From Pseudomonas sp. URMO17WK12:I2 (GTDB taxonomy: Bacteria > Pseudomonadota > Gammaproteobacteria > Pseudomonadales > Pseudomonadaceae), in contig NZ_QKYW01000005.1 in NCBI RefSeq assembly GCF_003253735.1, positions 124,001 to 188,000 of the forward strand: DNA of 64,000 nucleotides, given 5' to 3'. The notes under the pieces are model-generated. The model was given only the letters and a program-made list of their open reading frames with translations, was not told the origin of the DNA and did not search any database. The position numbers and the translations under genes are program-made. Below, one piece after another: positions 25,453 through 33,953 of this stretch; position 1 is the stretch's first letter; the number at the start of each line of letters is the position of its first letter.

Positions 25453-26391
25453 CTACCTGTCGCGCTCATCCTTGATGCGGCGCAGTACGGTCGCCAGCAT
25501 TGCGCCGGAGAGGTTGTGCCAGACGCTGAACAGCGCGCTGGGCACTGCCGCCAACGGCGAGAAGTGGGCACTGGCGAGGGCCGCGCCGAGCCCGGAGTTC
25601 TGCATGCCGACTTCGATGGACAGCGTTTTGCGCTGCGCCAGCGGCATGCCGGTCAGCAGGCCGGCCAGATAGCCCAGGCCGAGGCCGAGGGTGTTGTGCA
25701 ACACCACCACGGCCATGATCAGCAGACCGGATTCGGCGATCTTCGCCTGGCTGGCCGCTACCACCGCCGCGACGATGGCGACGATGGACACCACCGACAC
25801 CAGCGGCAGCACATCGACAGCCAGCTTGACCCGCTCGCCCAGCAGGCGCTGGGCAACCAGGCCAAGGATGATCGGCAGCAGCACCATCTGCAGGATCGAG
25901 CTGAACATCGCCCAGAACGATACCGGCAGCCATTCCGAGGCCAGCAGCCAGATCAGTGCCGGGGTGACGATGGGCGCCATCAGCGTCGTGACGGCAGTGA
26001 TGCCGACCGACAGTGCCACGTCGCCCTTGGCGAACCAGGTGATGACGTTCGAGGCTGTGCCGCCGGGGCAGCAGCCGACCAGGATAACGCCGACGGCAAT
26101 CTCTGGCGGCAGGGCGAACAGCTGGCACAGCAGCCACGCCATACCCGGCATGATGATGAATTGCGCCAATACGCCGATCAGCACGCGCAGCGGGTGCCGG
26201 GCCACTTCGCGGAAGTCCTCGGTTTTGAGGGTCAGGCCCATGCCGAACATGATCAGCCCGAGCAGCGGCACGATGAATGCCGTCAGCGGCAGAAATGCAC
26301 CGGGAATCATGAACGCCAGCACGGCGAACAACAGAACCCAGATGGCAAAGGTGTTGCCGACAAAGCGGCTGAGGGCGATCAAGGCAGACAT
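25453..26391 (-). CDS. Bile acid:sodium symporter (BASS) family transporter
   Basis: 312 residues, about nine to ten TM helices. Seen: GCCPGGTASNVITWFAKGDVALS (about residues 100-122), the conserved sodium-site motif of BASS proteins, and the second motif IEVGMQNSGLGAALA (about 262-276), containing the E/Q-N residues of the crossover helices. Bacterial members carry organic anions, such as pantoate/pantothenate-type or bile-acid-like solutes, with Na+. The substrate here is unknown. AGGAAG precedes the ATG. It is monocistronic. Confidence 0.9.
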   Translation of the reverse strand: MSALIALSRFVGNTFAIWVLLFAVLAFMIPGAFLPLTAFIVPLLGLIMFGMGLTLKTEDFREVARHPLRVLIGVLAQFIIMPGMAWLLCQLFALPPEIAVGVILVGCCPGGTASNVITWFAKGDVALSVGITAVTTLMAPIVTPALIWLLASEWLPVSFWAMFSSILQMVLLPIILGLVAQRLLGERVKLAVDVLPLVSVVSIVAIVAAVVAASQAKIAESGLLIMAVVVLHNTLGLGLGYLAGLLTGMPLAQRKTLSIEVGMQNSGLGAALASAHFSPLAAVPSALFSVWHNLSGAMLATVLRRIKDERDR

Positions 26392-26799
26392 GGCGAAAAC
26401 TTCCTATGGAGCCGTAGCAGGCTCCGGGGGCGGAGCGCTGTGCAGCCAGTTATTGTTGGATAGACAGCGGTGGCTGTCGGATGGAGCGGGGTATTTGGCT
26501 GTTGTAAGAGAGCAGCTGCAATTGAAAGGCTCGCGAGCTGGAGCCCGGCAAGCCTAGGCGGCCCCACAAAAATAGGCGGGAAACGCAGCGTAGCGAAGTA
26601 ACAGCCAACGGCTGGCCCGTAGGGTGAGCGCAGCGAATCAAGCGGCCGGGGTCGCGGCCGGCTGTACTTTTGTACATGAGCATTACTCGCTTCGCTCGCC
26701 CTTCGGGCCGCACTGAAGTGCGTTAGCCGCAAGCGGCTTGCCGACCGGGCTGGCGATCCAGCCTATTTTTAACGCCGCAGGGCCGGCGCGCAGTAACCT
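26392..26799. other. Intergenic mosaic between BASS gene and rdgC
   Basis: 408 bp with no credible gene. On the minus strand a frame stays open for over 100 codons (26379-26732), but it overlaps the start of the BASS gene, has no SD and its predicted product is low-complexity. The DNA contains short GC-rich inverted segments, such as GCCGGGGTCGCGGCCGGC at about 26643 and CGCAAGCGGCTTGC at about 26729, so it looks like a non-coding repeat or structured element. Confidence 0.5.
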
Positions 26800-27720
26800 T
26801 TAGAGGCCTTGCGGAGTGTCTTCGCCGCCCAGGGCTTCAAACAGTGCCGGCAGGAACTCGATCAGGGTCAGCATCATCAGGGTGAAGCTGGCGTCCTGCT
26901 GGCTCAGGTCGTCGTCGCCGCCATCCTGCTCGGCCTGCTCCTGCAGCAGGTCCTCGAACTTCAGGCGCTTGACCACCAGCTTGTCGTCGAGCACGAAGGA
27001 CAGCTTGTCCTGCCAGCCCAGGGACAGCTGGGTGACCTGCTTGCCCGAGCTCATGTGCAGCTGCACTTCTTCGCCGGTCAGGTCCTGGCGCTTGCAGCGC
27101 ACGATGCCGCCGTCTTCGTGGGTGTCACGCAGTTCGCATTCGTCCAGCACGTGGAAGTCGGCAGCCGCTTTCTGGGCCTTGACCCAGTCGGTCATGGTCG
27201 CGCTCGGGGCGATCTTCACGGTCAGCGGGCGGACCGGCAGCGAGCCGATGGCTTCACGCAGGGTGGAGAGCAGGTCTTCGGCGCGCTTGGGGCTGGAGGC
27301 GTTGACGATGATCAGGCCCTGGGCCGGGGCGATGGCGGCGAAGGTCGCCGACTTGCGGATAAAGGCGCGGGGCAGGAAGGCCTGGACGATCTCGTCCTTG
27401 ATCTGCTCGCGCTCCTTCTTGTAGACCTTGCGCATCTGCTCGCTTTCGATCTCGTCGACCTTTTCCTTCACGGCGTCCTTGACCACGCTGCCGGGCAGGA
27501 TGCGCTCTTCCTTACGCGCGGAGATCAGCAGGAAGCCCTGGCTTTCATGCACCAGCGGAGCGTCTTCACCTTTGCCGAACGGTGCGACGAAACCATAGGT
27601 AGCCAGTTCCTGGCTGGCGCAGGGACGGGCCGGCTTGGCGGCCAGTGCGGCTTGCAGTTTGTCGGTATCGAGGTCGATGTCCTGGGTGAGGCGGTAGACC
27701 AGCAGGTTGCGAAACCACAT
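26800..27720 (-). CDS. rdgC: Recombination-associated protein RdgC
   Basis: 306 residues, the usual RdgC length. It begins [18 protein letters not shown] and contains [26 protein letters not shown] and [16 protein letters not shown], all typical. RdgC is a ring-shaped dimer that binds double-stranded DNA without strong sequence preference and restrains RecA-promoted strand exchange. The start has GGAG 10 nt upstream. It is monocistronic, with its own promoter region shared with the divergent tRNA operon. Confidence 0.95.
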   Translation of the reverse strand: MWFRNLLVYRLTQDIDLDTDKLQAALAAKPARPCASQELATYGFVAPFGKGEDAPLVHESQGFLLISARKEERILPGSVVKDAVKEKVDEIESEQMRKVYKKEREQIKDEIVQAFLPRAFIRKSATFAAIAPAQGLIIVNASSPKRAEDLLSTLREAIGSLPVRPLTVKIAPSATMTDWVKAQKAAADFHVLDECELRDTHEDGGIVRCKRQDLTGEEVQLHMSSGKQVTQLSLGWQDKLSFVLDDKLVVKRLKFEDLLQEQAEQDGGDDDLSQQDASFTLMMLTLIEFLPALFEALGGEDTPQGL

Positions 27721-28039
27721 GAGCGGGGTGTCTCCAGTTAGCGGATGCGCGCCGCGGCGCGCAGGAAGTCTTCAATTCGGGCGCATGGCAGCTGCGTCAG
27801 GCAGCGCATGGGCAGTCCGGCGGCGGCTGCAAAGAACGCCGCGCGACGATCAGACCCGCGCGAGGGCGCATTATTCCTTCCGGTGGTGGATTAGGCCAAC
27901 CCTGTATAGAGCGCTGATGTGATTTGCCCGCCAAAAGGCAGTGATTGCTAAGCCTTTGGATCGCCAATAAATTTTTTTCACAAAGGGGGTTGCCAAGGGG
28001 CAGGTCGCTCTCTAGAATGCGCCCCACTTCGAGAGTGAA
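27721..28039. other. Divergent promoter region rdgC / tRNA operon
   Basis: 319 bp without a gene. The right end carries the tRNA promoter (27990-28018). AATAAATTTTTTT at about 27966-27979, just upstream of the -35, is a plausible UP element. The left part should contain the rdgC promoter, which I cannot pinpoint. Confidence 0.55.
27990..28018 (+). promoter_or_regulatory. Sigma-70 promoter of the tRNA-Val/tRNA-Asp operon
   Basis: TTGCCA (27990-27995), 17-bp spacer, TAGAAT (28013-28018), followed by a GC-rich GCGCCCC discriminator typical of stringently controlled stable-RNA promoters. It lies 22 bp upstream of tRNA-Val, with an A/T tract just upstream of the -35. Confidence 0.75.
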
Positions 28040-28115
28040 GGGTGATTAGCTCAGCCGGGAGAGCATCTGCCTTACAAGCAGAGGGTCGGCGGTTCGATCC
28101 CGTCATCACCCACCA
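28040..28115 (+). tRNA. tRNA-Val (anticodon TAC)
   Basis: 76 nt. The acceptor stem GGGTGAT pairs with ATCACCC, the D-arm is TAGCTCAGCCGGGAGAGC, the anticodon loop CTTACAA has anticodon TAC, the T-arm is GGCGGTTCGATCCCGTC, and CCA is encoded. It is the first gene of a two-tRNA operon. Confidence 0.97.
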
Positions 28116-28127
28116 ATCGAGGTATGC

Positions 28128-28204
28128 GCAGCGGTAGTTCAGTCGGTTAGAATACCGGCCTGTCACGCCGGGGGTCGCGGGTTCGAGTCCCGTCCGCTGC
28201 GCCA
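28128..28204 (+). tRNA. tRNA-Asp (anticodon GTC)
   Basis: 77 nt. The acceptor stem GCAGCGG pairs with CCGCTGC, the discriminator is G, CCA is encoded, and the anticodon loop CTGTCAC has anticodon GTC. It lies 12 nt after tRNA-Val and is followed by a strong terminator. Confidence 0.97.
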
Positions 28205-28240
28205 TATATCGCTTCCAGGGCCCACTGAACACCCGGAAGC

Positions 28241-28274
28241 AACGCAAAAAGCGCCCTAGGGCGCTTTTTGCGTT
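28241..28274. terminator. Strong bidirectional intrinsic terminator
   Basis: A 34-bp perfect palindrome: AACGCAAAAAGCGCCC, centre TA, then GGGCGCTTTTTGCGTT. It has an A tract on one side and a T tract on the other, so it can end the tRNA operon from the left and the convergent stress operon from the right. Confidence 0.9.
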
Positions 28275-28301
28275 TCTGACCTTTCAACTCTTCGTGCGGC
28301 G

Positions 28302-28970
28302 TCAGATCGCGCCGGGGCGAAAGGGCGGCTCGTCATCCAGTACGTCAGCCTGCTCATCGAAGCCGGCTTCGATGTCTGGCACCCTGTAGCGCTCCTGCAC
28401 CAGCTCCTCTTCATGTGAGCGCTGGCGGCCCGTGCCCAGCAGCCCCACCAGCGCGCCGATCGCCAGGCCTGCCGCTGCGAAGGCCAGCGGACGACGCTGT
28501 ACCGCCTGGCTGAGCTTGTCAGCACCTTCCTTGACCTGGTTTTTCACCGACTCGGCACTGTCTGCCAGATCGTGCAGTTTCTGCCTGGCAGCATGGGTGC
28601 TCTGATCGAGCGACTGGCGCGCTTCGCGCAGCGCATCGGCCAGGGATTGGTGATCGGCCCGGTACTCGGCTTCCGGTTCCAGGCGGGCGCGCCCACGGGT
28701 TTGCTCGACCGCAAGCCAGGCCAGGCCAATGGCGGTCATGGCCACCGGAACCGGGTTGGCCTTGAGGGTTTGGCCCAGGCGCTCGGCCATTTCCAGGCCG
28801 CCACTTTCGCGGCCATAGGCCAGGGCCTGATCGATAAGCCGTTGCGGCGTCAGGCGTGCTTCCACGTCATCGATCAGTGCATCGATACGGCTGCGCTGCT
28901 GATCGATTTCCTGCTCGAGCACTTCCGGGGATTTCAGCGACTCGGCTGCGATGCTGCTGTGGGTACTCAT
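28302..28970 (-). CDS. DUF3618-type membrane-anchored stress protein
   Basis: 222 residues. The N-terminal DUF3618-like helix (LEQEIDQQRSRIDALIDDVEARLTP) is followed by a hydrophobic helix (VPVAMTAIGLAWLAV), a heptad-rich amphipathic stretch (DALREARQSLDQSTHAARQKLHD) and a C-terminal TM segment (RPLAFAAAGLAIGALVGLLG). It is the third gene in an operon with a holin-X-like and a DUF883-like protein; its ATG overlaps the previous stop (ATGA). Such trios are associated with osmotic or envelope stress in Pseudomonas. The molecular role is unknown. Confidence 0.8.
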   Translation of the reverse strand: MSTHSSIAAESLKSPEVLEQEIDQQRSRIDALIDDVEARLTPQRLIDQALAYGRESGGLEMAERLGQTLKANPVPVAMTAIGLAWLAVEQTRGRARLEPEAEYRADHQSLADALREARQSLDQSTHAARQKLHDLADSAESVKNQVKEGADKLSQAVQRRPLAFAAAGLAIGALVGLLGTGRQRSHEEELVQERYRVPDIEAGFDEQADVLDDEPPFRPGAI

Positions 28971-29371
28971 GACATTTGCCTCTGCACCGCTTCCTTGTCT
29001 TTCTGCAAGGAATCCAGGGTGCGTTCGGGAGTGAGTTGGGAAGGGGCGAATTTCTGCTGGCCGACCTTGAGCATGATCAGCCCGATGATGATCACCACCA
29101 CACCGACGATCAGCGCGGCCAGCCATGGCGGTAGCACTTCGCTGAGGCCGTAGACCGCGGAGAGCAACAGCATCAATACCCCGCACAGCAACACGATGGC
29201 GCCTCCCGCCACGGCGGCGATTCCGGTTTTGGTCGCCTGCAGGGATGCGTTCAGCTCGACTTTGGCCAGCGCCAGCTCCTTGGTGAACAGCGTCTGCACT
29301 TCCCGGGTCAGCTGGCGCAGCAAGCCGAGCAGGGAAGGCTCGAGTTGTGGTTGCCGCGGCTCTTCGTTCAT
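28967..29371 (-). CDS. Phage-holin-like (holin-X / YqjE-type) membrane protein
   Basis: 134 residues. The N-terminus is a hydrophilic helix (LLRQLTREVQTLFTKELALAKVEL), the standard lead-in of the putative actinobacterial holin-X/YqjE family. Two TM helices follow (IAAVAGGAIVLLCGVLMLLLSAVYGL and LAALIVGVVVIIIGLIML). The GGAG-preceded ATG at 29371 overlaps the upstream stop by one base, and its own stop overlaps the next ATG by 4 bp. Despite the name there is no phage context; this is a chromosomal stress-operon protein. Confidence 0.82.
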   Translation of the reverse strand: MNEEPRQPQLEPSLLGLLRQLTREVQTLFTKELALAKVELNASLQATKTGIAAVAGGAIVLLCGVLMLLLSAVYGLSEVLPPWLAALIVGVVVIIIGLIMLKVGQQKFAPSQLTPERTLDSLQKDKEAVQRQMS

Positions 29372-29775
29372 CACAGGGCTCCTTTGCGCGGATATCCATC
29401 ATCACGGCGCTTGCGCAGCATCCGGCTCACCGCATAACCCAGAGCCAGGCCGCCGGCTGCCAGCCACAGCGGATGGCGCCGGGCGAAACGGTCGACGCTA
29501 TGCACCGCGTGGCCGCTGTAATTGTTGACGGCATCGCGCAGCGCCGCCAATTGACGGGCGGCCTCCTGCAGGCGATCGGCCGATTGTGGCGCGTCCGGGT
29601 TTTCCAGGTCAGCGATGGTGGAGCGGGCGATTCGCGCCAGCGCTTCCAGTTCATCGGTATGCGACTGCTCGGCCTGAATGCGCGCGCGCAGTTGCTCCTC
29701 GGCGTCATGCTGCCAGTGCCCGGCAATGATCTTGGCAGGGCGCTTGTGCGGGCGGTCGTGGTTCTGGTTTTCCAT
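29371..29775 (-). CDS. DUF883/ElaB-like membrane-anchored protein
   Basis: 134 residues. A basic, His-containing N-terminus (MENQNHDRPHKRPAK) leads to a helix rich in A/L/E/R (residues about 28-95) and a C-terminal anchor ARRHPLWLAAGGLALGYAVSRML followed by RKRRDDGY. The RxPxxxLxxGGxxLGYxxSR pattern matches tail-anchored proteins of the DUF883/ElaB/YqjD type, some of which bind ribosomes at the membrane in stationary phase. It is first of the three tightly coupled genes. The family assignment is approximate. Confidence 0.65.
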   Translation of the reverse strand: MENQNHDRPHKRPAKIIAGHWQHDAEEQLRARIQAEQSHTDELEALARIARSTIADLENPDAPQSADRLQEAARQLAALRDAVNNYSGHAVHSVDRFARRHPLWLAAGGLALGYAVSRMLRKRRDDGYPRKGAL

Positions 29776-29830
29776 GTGGTTACACCTGTTCGTGCTCTGA
29801 AGGGCTGTCCATCTATTGCCTGTCTGTCGC

Positions 29831-30283
29831 TTAGCGGCTTTGTTCGCGGCTGGCGAATTCGTCGGCGATTGGCGTACCGAATTCTGCCGCTGCGGGGGGT
29901 ACCGGTGGTACCGGCTGAGCGGCTGGCTGTACCGACGCAGGTTGCACGGGCATCGGCGTGACGGCAGGCGCACGGGTATGGTCGGCGACTTCTTCGGCCA
30001 TCAACACCAGCTCCTGCAGGCGTTGCACGCGCTCGCGCAGATAGCGGATTTCTTCCAGCGGATCATCGAGCGCGCTCTTCACGCTGCAATGTCCGCTCAG
30101 CCCGCGTAATACCAACAAGCCTGCGACGCTCAGCTGGCGTTTGCCCTGCTGGCCGTGCTTGCTCGCACCAAGTACGGCGAGCAGCAGCCCGCCACCGATT
30201 GACAGCAGACGCTCCAAACCTCTGACGTTCTGGCGTGGCGGCTCCCGTCGTTCGGGGTGCGATTGCGGTTCGAAGGCGACCAT
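29831..30283 (-). CDS. DUF2892-like small membrane protein with proline-rich tail
   Basis: 150 residues from MVAFEPQSHP. A central region, NVRGLERLLSIGGGLLLAVLG then LSVAGLLVLRGLSGHC, resembles the two-helix DUF2892/YgaP-like membrane module. After it come a short coiled coil (DPLEEIRYLRERVQRLQELV) and a P/A/V-rich C-terminus (PVQPASVQPAAQPVPPVPP). The function is unknown. It is co-directional with the downstream trio (55 bp) and probably in the same operon. Confidence 0.65.
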   Translation of the reverse strand: MVAFEPQSHPERREPPRQNVRGLERLLSIGGGLLLAVLGASKHGQQGKRQLSVAGLLVLRGLSGHCSVKSALDDPLEEIRYLRERVQRLQELVLMAEEVADHTRAPAVTPMPVQPASVQPAAQPVPPVPPAAAEFGTPIADEFASREQSR

Positions 30284-30329
30284 AGATTCACTCCTGCCTG
30301 ATTGTGGATGGGCTAGCCGGTAGTCGCGG

Positions 30330-30455
30330 TCAGACGGGGTCTGGCTGCGGTTTTTCCGGTAGCGCATCGTTGTCCGGTTCAGCGGGTAAACCGAGTGGAG
30401 AGGGTTCGCCTGGCAAGTCGGGGGCCTGGGTCGGATCGGGTACTCGCTGGGTCAT
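30330..30455 (-). CDS. Small proline-rich protein (41 aa)
   Basis: 41 residues from MTQRVPDP. More than a quarter are proline, and the rest are mostly D/E/A/L, with no hydrophobic segment. GAGGAACGAGGC directly before the ATG gives a good SD. It lies 46 bp upstream of the DUF2892-like gene and is probably the first gene of the stress operon. Possibly disordered; no function known. An open extension to 30530 is less likely. Confidence 0.5.
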   Translation of the reverse strand: MTQRVPDPTQAPDLPGEPSPLGLPAEPDNDALPEKPQPDPV

Positions 30456-30716
30456 GCCTCGTTCCTCGGTGCGCTGCTCTAAGGAGTTTGAGGGTGCCGC
30501 GGGCTGCATGTTCGATCTTTTTGCCGGCACGCCCAGGCTGCGATGACACAGGCGCAGCGGCTGGGGTCGAAACCTTAAACCTCTACCGAACGACGCCGGT
30601 CAAGATTCCTGTGCCCGGCAGTCAGGCTGCCCGGCCAGACCGTCGCGCACCCAGACGTCGCGTGGCAACTCCATCCATGTCGGCCCGCACGGGCCTGAAC
30701 CTCGAGCGAGTTATCC

Positions 30717-32510
30717 ATGAGCATGACAGTCGCAGATTTCATCGTCGAACGCCTCTATCAATGGGGCGTGCGGCGCATTTATGGCTATCCGGGCGATGGC
30801 ATCAACGGCGTATTCGGCGCCCTGGCCAAGGCCGAGGGCAAGATTCGCTTCATCCAGGCGCGCCATGAGGAAATGGCGGCGTTCATGGCGGCGGCCGATG
30901 CCAAGTTCTCTGGAGATTTGGGTGTGTGCATCGCCACCTCCGGCCCTGGCGCGGCCCATCTGCTCACCGGCCTGTACGATGCACGCATGGATCATATGCC
31001 GGTGCTGGCCATCGTTGGTCAGCAGGCGCGCAATGCCTTGGGCGGGCATTACCAGCAGGAGGTAGACCTGCTGTCGATGTTCAAGGACGTGGCCGGCGCG
31101 TTCGTGCAGCAGGCCAGCGCGCCGTCGCAAGTAAGGCACCTGGTCGACCGCAGCATTCGCACCGCCTTGGGTGATCGCCGGGTGACGGCGATCATCCTGC
31201 CCAACGATCTGCAAACCTTGCCTTACGAAGAACCACCCCGCGAGCACGGCACCCTGCATTCGGGCGTGGGCTACAGCAGGCCGCGCGTGGTGCCCTACGA
31301 CGAAGACCTGCAGCGCGCCGCGGACGTGCTCAATGCCGGCAAGAAGGTGGCGATCCTGATCGGTGCCGGCGCACTGGGGGCTGGCCGGGAGGTCACCGAG
31401 GTGGCTGACGTGCTGGGTGCCGGCGTCGCCAAGGCGCTGCTCGGCAAGGCGGCGTTGCCCGACGATCTGCCCTGGGTGACCGGCTCCATCGGCCTGCTGG
31501 GCACCAAGCCGAGTTACCAGATGATGAACGAGTGCGACACCCTGTTGATGATCGGCTCGGGCTTCCCCTACGCCGAGTTCCTGCCCAAGGAGGGCCAGGC
31601 GCGCGCCGTACAGATCGATATCCAGGCGGACATGCTCGGCCTGCGTTACCCCATGGAAGTCAACCTGCAGGGCGACGCTGCCGATACCTTGCAGGCGCTG
31701 CTGCCGCTGCTCGAACGCAAGACGCTGCGCACTTGGCGCAAGCGCATCGAGCGCTGGACGGCGCAATGGCAGACCACCCTGAAGCGCCGCGCCATGGCTT
31801 CGGCCTCGCCGATCAACCCGCAACGGGTCGCCTACGAGCTGTCGCCGCGCCTGCCCGATCGCGCCGTGGTGACCAGCGATTCCGGCTCCTGCGCCAACTG
31901 GTTCGCCCGTGACGTGAAGATGCGCGAGGACATGCTCTGCTCGCTGTCCGGCGGCCTGGCTTCCATGGGCGCGGCGGTGCCCTATGCGATTGCCGCCAAA
32001 TTCGCCCACCCGGATCGCCCGGTGGTGGCGCTGGTCGGTGACGGCGCGATGCAGATGAACAACATGGCCGAGCTGATCACCGTGGCCAAGTATTGGCACC
32101 AGTGGCAGGACAAGCGCTGGATCTGCGCGGTGTTCAACAACGAGGATCTCAACCAGGTGACCTGGGAGCAGCGGGTGATGGAGGGCGACCCGAAGTTTTC
32201 GGCGTCCCAGGACATTCCCAGCGTCGCCTACCACCAGTTCGCCGAATCCATCGGCCTCAAGGGCATCTATGTCGACCGTGAAGAGGATGTCGCGGGTGCC
32301 TGGGAACAGGCGCTGGCAGCGGATCGCCCGGTGGTCATCGAGTTCAAGACCGACCCGGATGTACCGCCATTGCCGCCGCATATCACCCTGGCCCAGGCCA
32401 AGGCTTTCGCATCGACCTTGTGGCAGGGCGACCCGAACCAGGGCGGCATCCTGCGCCAGGCCACCAAGCAGGTACTGGGTTCAATCCTGCCCGGCAAAGG
32501 CCGGCGCTAA
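30717..32510 (+). CDS. ThDP-dependent enzyme, PoxB/acetolactate-synthase-like
   Basis: 597 residues with the three-domain ThDP layout. The PYR domain has the catalytic Glu in RHEEMAAFMAAA (about residue 60), the central domain begins at about 195, and the PP domain has the Mg/ThDP motif GDGAMQMNNMAELITVAKYW ... NNED (about 440-475). It is nearest to pyruvate oxidases/decarboxylases (pyruvate to acetate + CO2, feeding quinones) rather than to biosynthetic IlvB, which normally sits with ilvN. No small regulatory subunit follows. It is divergent from the stress operon across 261 bp and ends overlapping the convergent pncC-like gene by 4 bp. Confidence 0.85.
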   Translation: MSMTVADFIVERLYQWGVRRIYGYPGDGINGVFGALAKAEGKIRFIQARHEEMAAFMAAADAKFSGDLGVCIATSGPGAAHLLTGLYDARMDHMPVLAIVGQQARNALGGHYQQEVDLLSMFKDVAGAFVQQASAPSQVRHLVDRSIRTALGDRRVTAIILPNDLQTLPYEEPPREHGTLHSGVGYSRPRVVPYDEDLQRAADVLNAGKKVAILIGAGALGAGREVTEVADVLGAGVAKALLGKAALPDDLPWVTGSIGLLGTKPSYQMMNECDTLLMIGSGFPYAEFLPKEGQARAVQIDIQADMLGLRYPMEVNLQGDAADTLQALLPLLERKTLRTWRKRIERWTAQWQTTLKRRAMASASPINPQRVAYELSPRLPDRAVVTSDSGSCANWFARDVKMREDMLCSLSGGLASMGAAVPYAIAAKFAHPDRPVVALVGDGAMQMNNMAELITVAKYWHQWQDKRWICAVFNNEDLNQVTWEQRVMEGDPKFSASQDIPSVAYHQFAESIGLKGIYVDREEDVAGAWEQALAADRPVVIEFKTDPDVPPLPPHITLAQAKAFASTLWQGDPNQGGILRQATKQVLGSILPGKGRR

Positions 32511-33004
32511 CCCGTGGCAAGCAGCTGCGCGTGCCGCTCAGGCAGGCGCAGCAGGGCGAAGCAAGCGGCTTCATCGAGGATGCGTGAGCGGTCGCCGGCA
32601 AAATGTTCGGTGCTCGAATACAGCTGGATGCTGCCGTCCGCCAGACGGAAGGCCCAGGCGAAGCACAGCGTGCCGGCAGGAATCTCGCCCTGTGGTTCGG
32701 GGCCGGCAACGCCCGTGGTGGCGACGGCGACATTGGCCGGGCTGCCGTCCAGCGCGCCCTTGGCCATAGCCCGCGCCACCTCCTCGCTGGTCAGGTTGAA
32801 GTTGTCCAGGGTGTGCTGGCTGACCCCCAGCAGGCGTTTCTTGGCCGCCGGCGAATAGACCACGTGGCCGCTGTCCAGGCATTCGCCGCTGCCGGGGTGC
32901 TTGGCGAGCAACGCCACGACCATGCCGGCTGTACAGGATTCGGCGGTGGTCAGGTAAAGCTTGTGGCGCTTGAGGTAGTCGAGCAGCGCTTCGATTTCTT
33001 GCAT
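32507..33004 (-). CDS. pncC: CinA C-terminal-domain protein, NMN amidohydrolase (PncC-like)
   Basis: 165 residues, the size of stand-alone PncC. It contains TTAESCTAGMV (residues about 19-29), GHVVYSPAAKKRLLGV, SEEVARAMAKGAL and VAVATTGVAGPEP, all conserved in the CinA C-terminal amidase. It removes the amide of nicotinamide mononucleotide to recycle NAD breakdown products. Pseudomonas normally also keeps a cinA paralogue near recA, so this may be a stress-related copy; its neighbours are stress-type genes. Confidence 0.88.
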   Translation of the reverse strand: MQEIEALLDYLKRHKLYLTTAESCTAGMVVALLAKHPGSGECLDSGHVVYSPAAKKRLLGVSQHTLDNFNLTSEEVARAMAKGALDGSPANVAVATTGVAGPEPQGEIPAGTLCFAWAFRLADGSIQLYSSTEHFAGDRSRILDEAACFALLRLPERHAQLLATG

Positions 33005-33152
33005 GGCGGTTCTCCTCGCATGACCGATTCCTTTTTGATGGGTGCCCTGAGGGGTAGGTGCTGGTGTCCTGATCGACGGCAGTGGGCTTTTCCCTGAACT
33101 CTGCCGCTTGGCTTCCAGTCAGGTGTAGCAAGTCGAGGAAAGGGGAACGGCC

Positions 33153-33953
33153 ATGCTCATCTCTTTGCAGTCACAGGTCGCGCTGGTCACCGGCGCCAGT
33201 TCCGGTATCGGTGCGGCCTCGGCCAAGGCACTGGCCGAGGCGGGCGCCGCGGTGGTGCTCAATTACCGTTCCGGGCGCGAAGCCGCCGAGCGTCTTGCCG
33301 GGGAAATCCGTGACGGCGGCGGCCAGGCCATTGCCGTGAAGGCGGATGTGTCCAGCGAGGCGGAGGTCGAAGCGCTGTTCGCCGAAACCCTCGCCACCTT
33401 CGGGCGGCTCGATATCCTGCTGGCCAACTCCGGCATGCAGCGCGACGCGCCTACCGTGGACATGAGCCTGGAGGAGTGGAACCAGGTGCTGCAGGTCAAC
33501 CTCACCGGCCAGTTCCTTTGCGTACGTGCGGCGCTGCGGCAGTTCGCCAAACAGGGAATTCGTGAAGAGGTTTCCCGCGCCGCCGGCAAGATCATCCAGA
33601 TGAGTTCGGTGCACCAGCTGATTCCCTGGGCCGGGCGCGCCAACTATGCCGCCTCCAAGGGCGGGCTCGACCTGCTGATGCGCAGCGTGGCCCAGGAGGT
33701 GGGTGAGCAGCGTATCCGCGTCAATGCCATTGCGCCGGGGGCCATCCGCACGGCGATCAACCGCGAGGCCACCGAAGGCGAGGCGGCGGAAAAGCTGCTC
33801 GAGCTGATCCCTTACGGCCGCATCGGTGACGCCGAGGACATCGCCAATGCGGTGGTGTGGCTCGCCTCAGATAGGGCCGATTACGTTCACGGCACCACGC
33901 TGTTCATCGACGGCGGCATGAGCCTTTACCCGGAGTTTCGTGACAATGGCTGA
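33153..33953 (+). CDS. Short-chain dehydrogenase, glucose-1-dehydrogenase-like
   Basis: 266 residues. Classical SDR: TGASSGIGAASA (residues 12-23, cofactor loop), LLANSGMQ (NNAG-equivalent), catalytic Ser in MSSVHQL and YAASKGG (Tyr-x-x-x-Lys), and the C-terminal FIDGGMSLYPEF typical of glucose 1-dehydrogenases. It oxidises or reduces a sugar or alcohol with NAD(P). The stop overlaps the start of the GH15 gene by 8 bp, so the two are translationally coupled; glucose released by the latter would be a natural substrate. Confidence 0.88.
   Translation: MLISLQSQVALVTGASSGIGAASAKALAEAGAAVVLNYRSGREAAERLAGEIRDGGGQAIAVKADVSSEAEVEALFAETLATFGRLDILLANSGMQRDAPTVDMSLEEWNQVLQVNLTGQFLCVRAALRQFAKQGIREEVSRAAGKIIQMSSVHQLIPWAGRANYAASKGGLDLLMRSVAQEVGEQRIRVNAIAPGAIRTAINREATEGEAAEKLLELIPYGRIGDAEDIANAVVWLASDRADYVHGTTLFIDGGMSLYPEFRDNG

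Noticed and set aside
26379..26732. 117-codon minus-strand frame between the BASS transporter and rdgC
   Set aside because: It overlaps the BASS start, lacks an SD and encodes a low-complexity product; better explained as a repeat-like non-coding element.
28967..29371. Holin-like protein as evidence of a prophage
   Set aside because: The holin-X/YqjE-like family is widespread in chromosomal stress operons; no lysin, capsid or integrase gene lies nearby.
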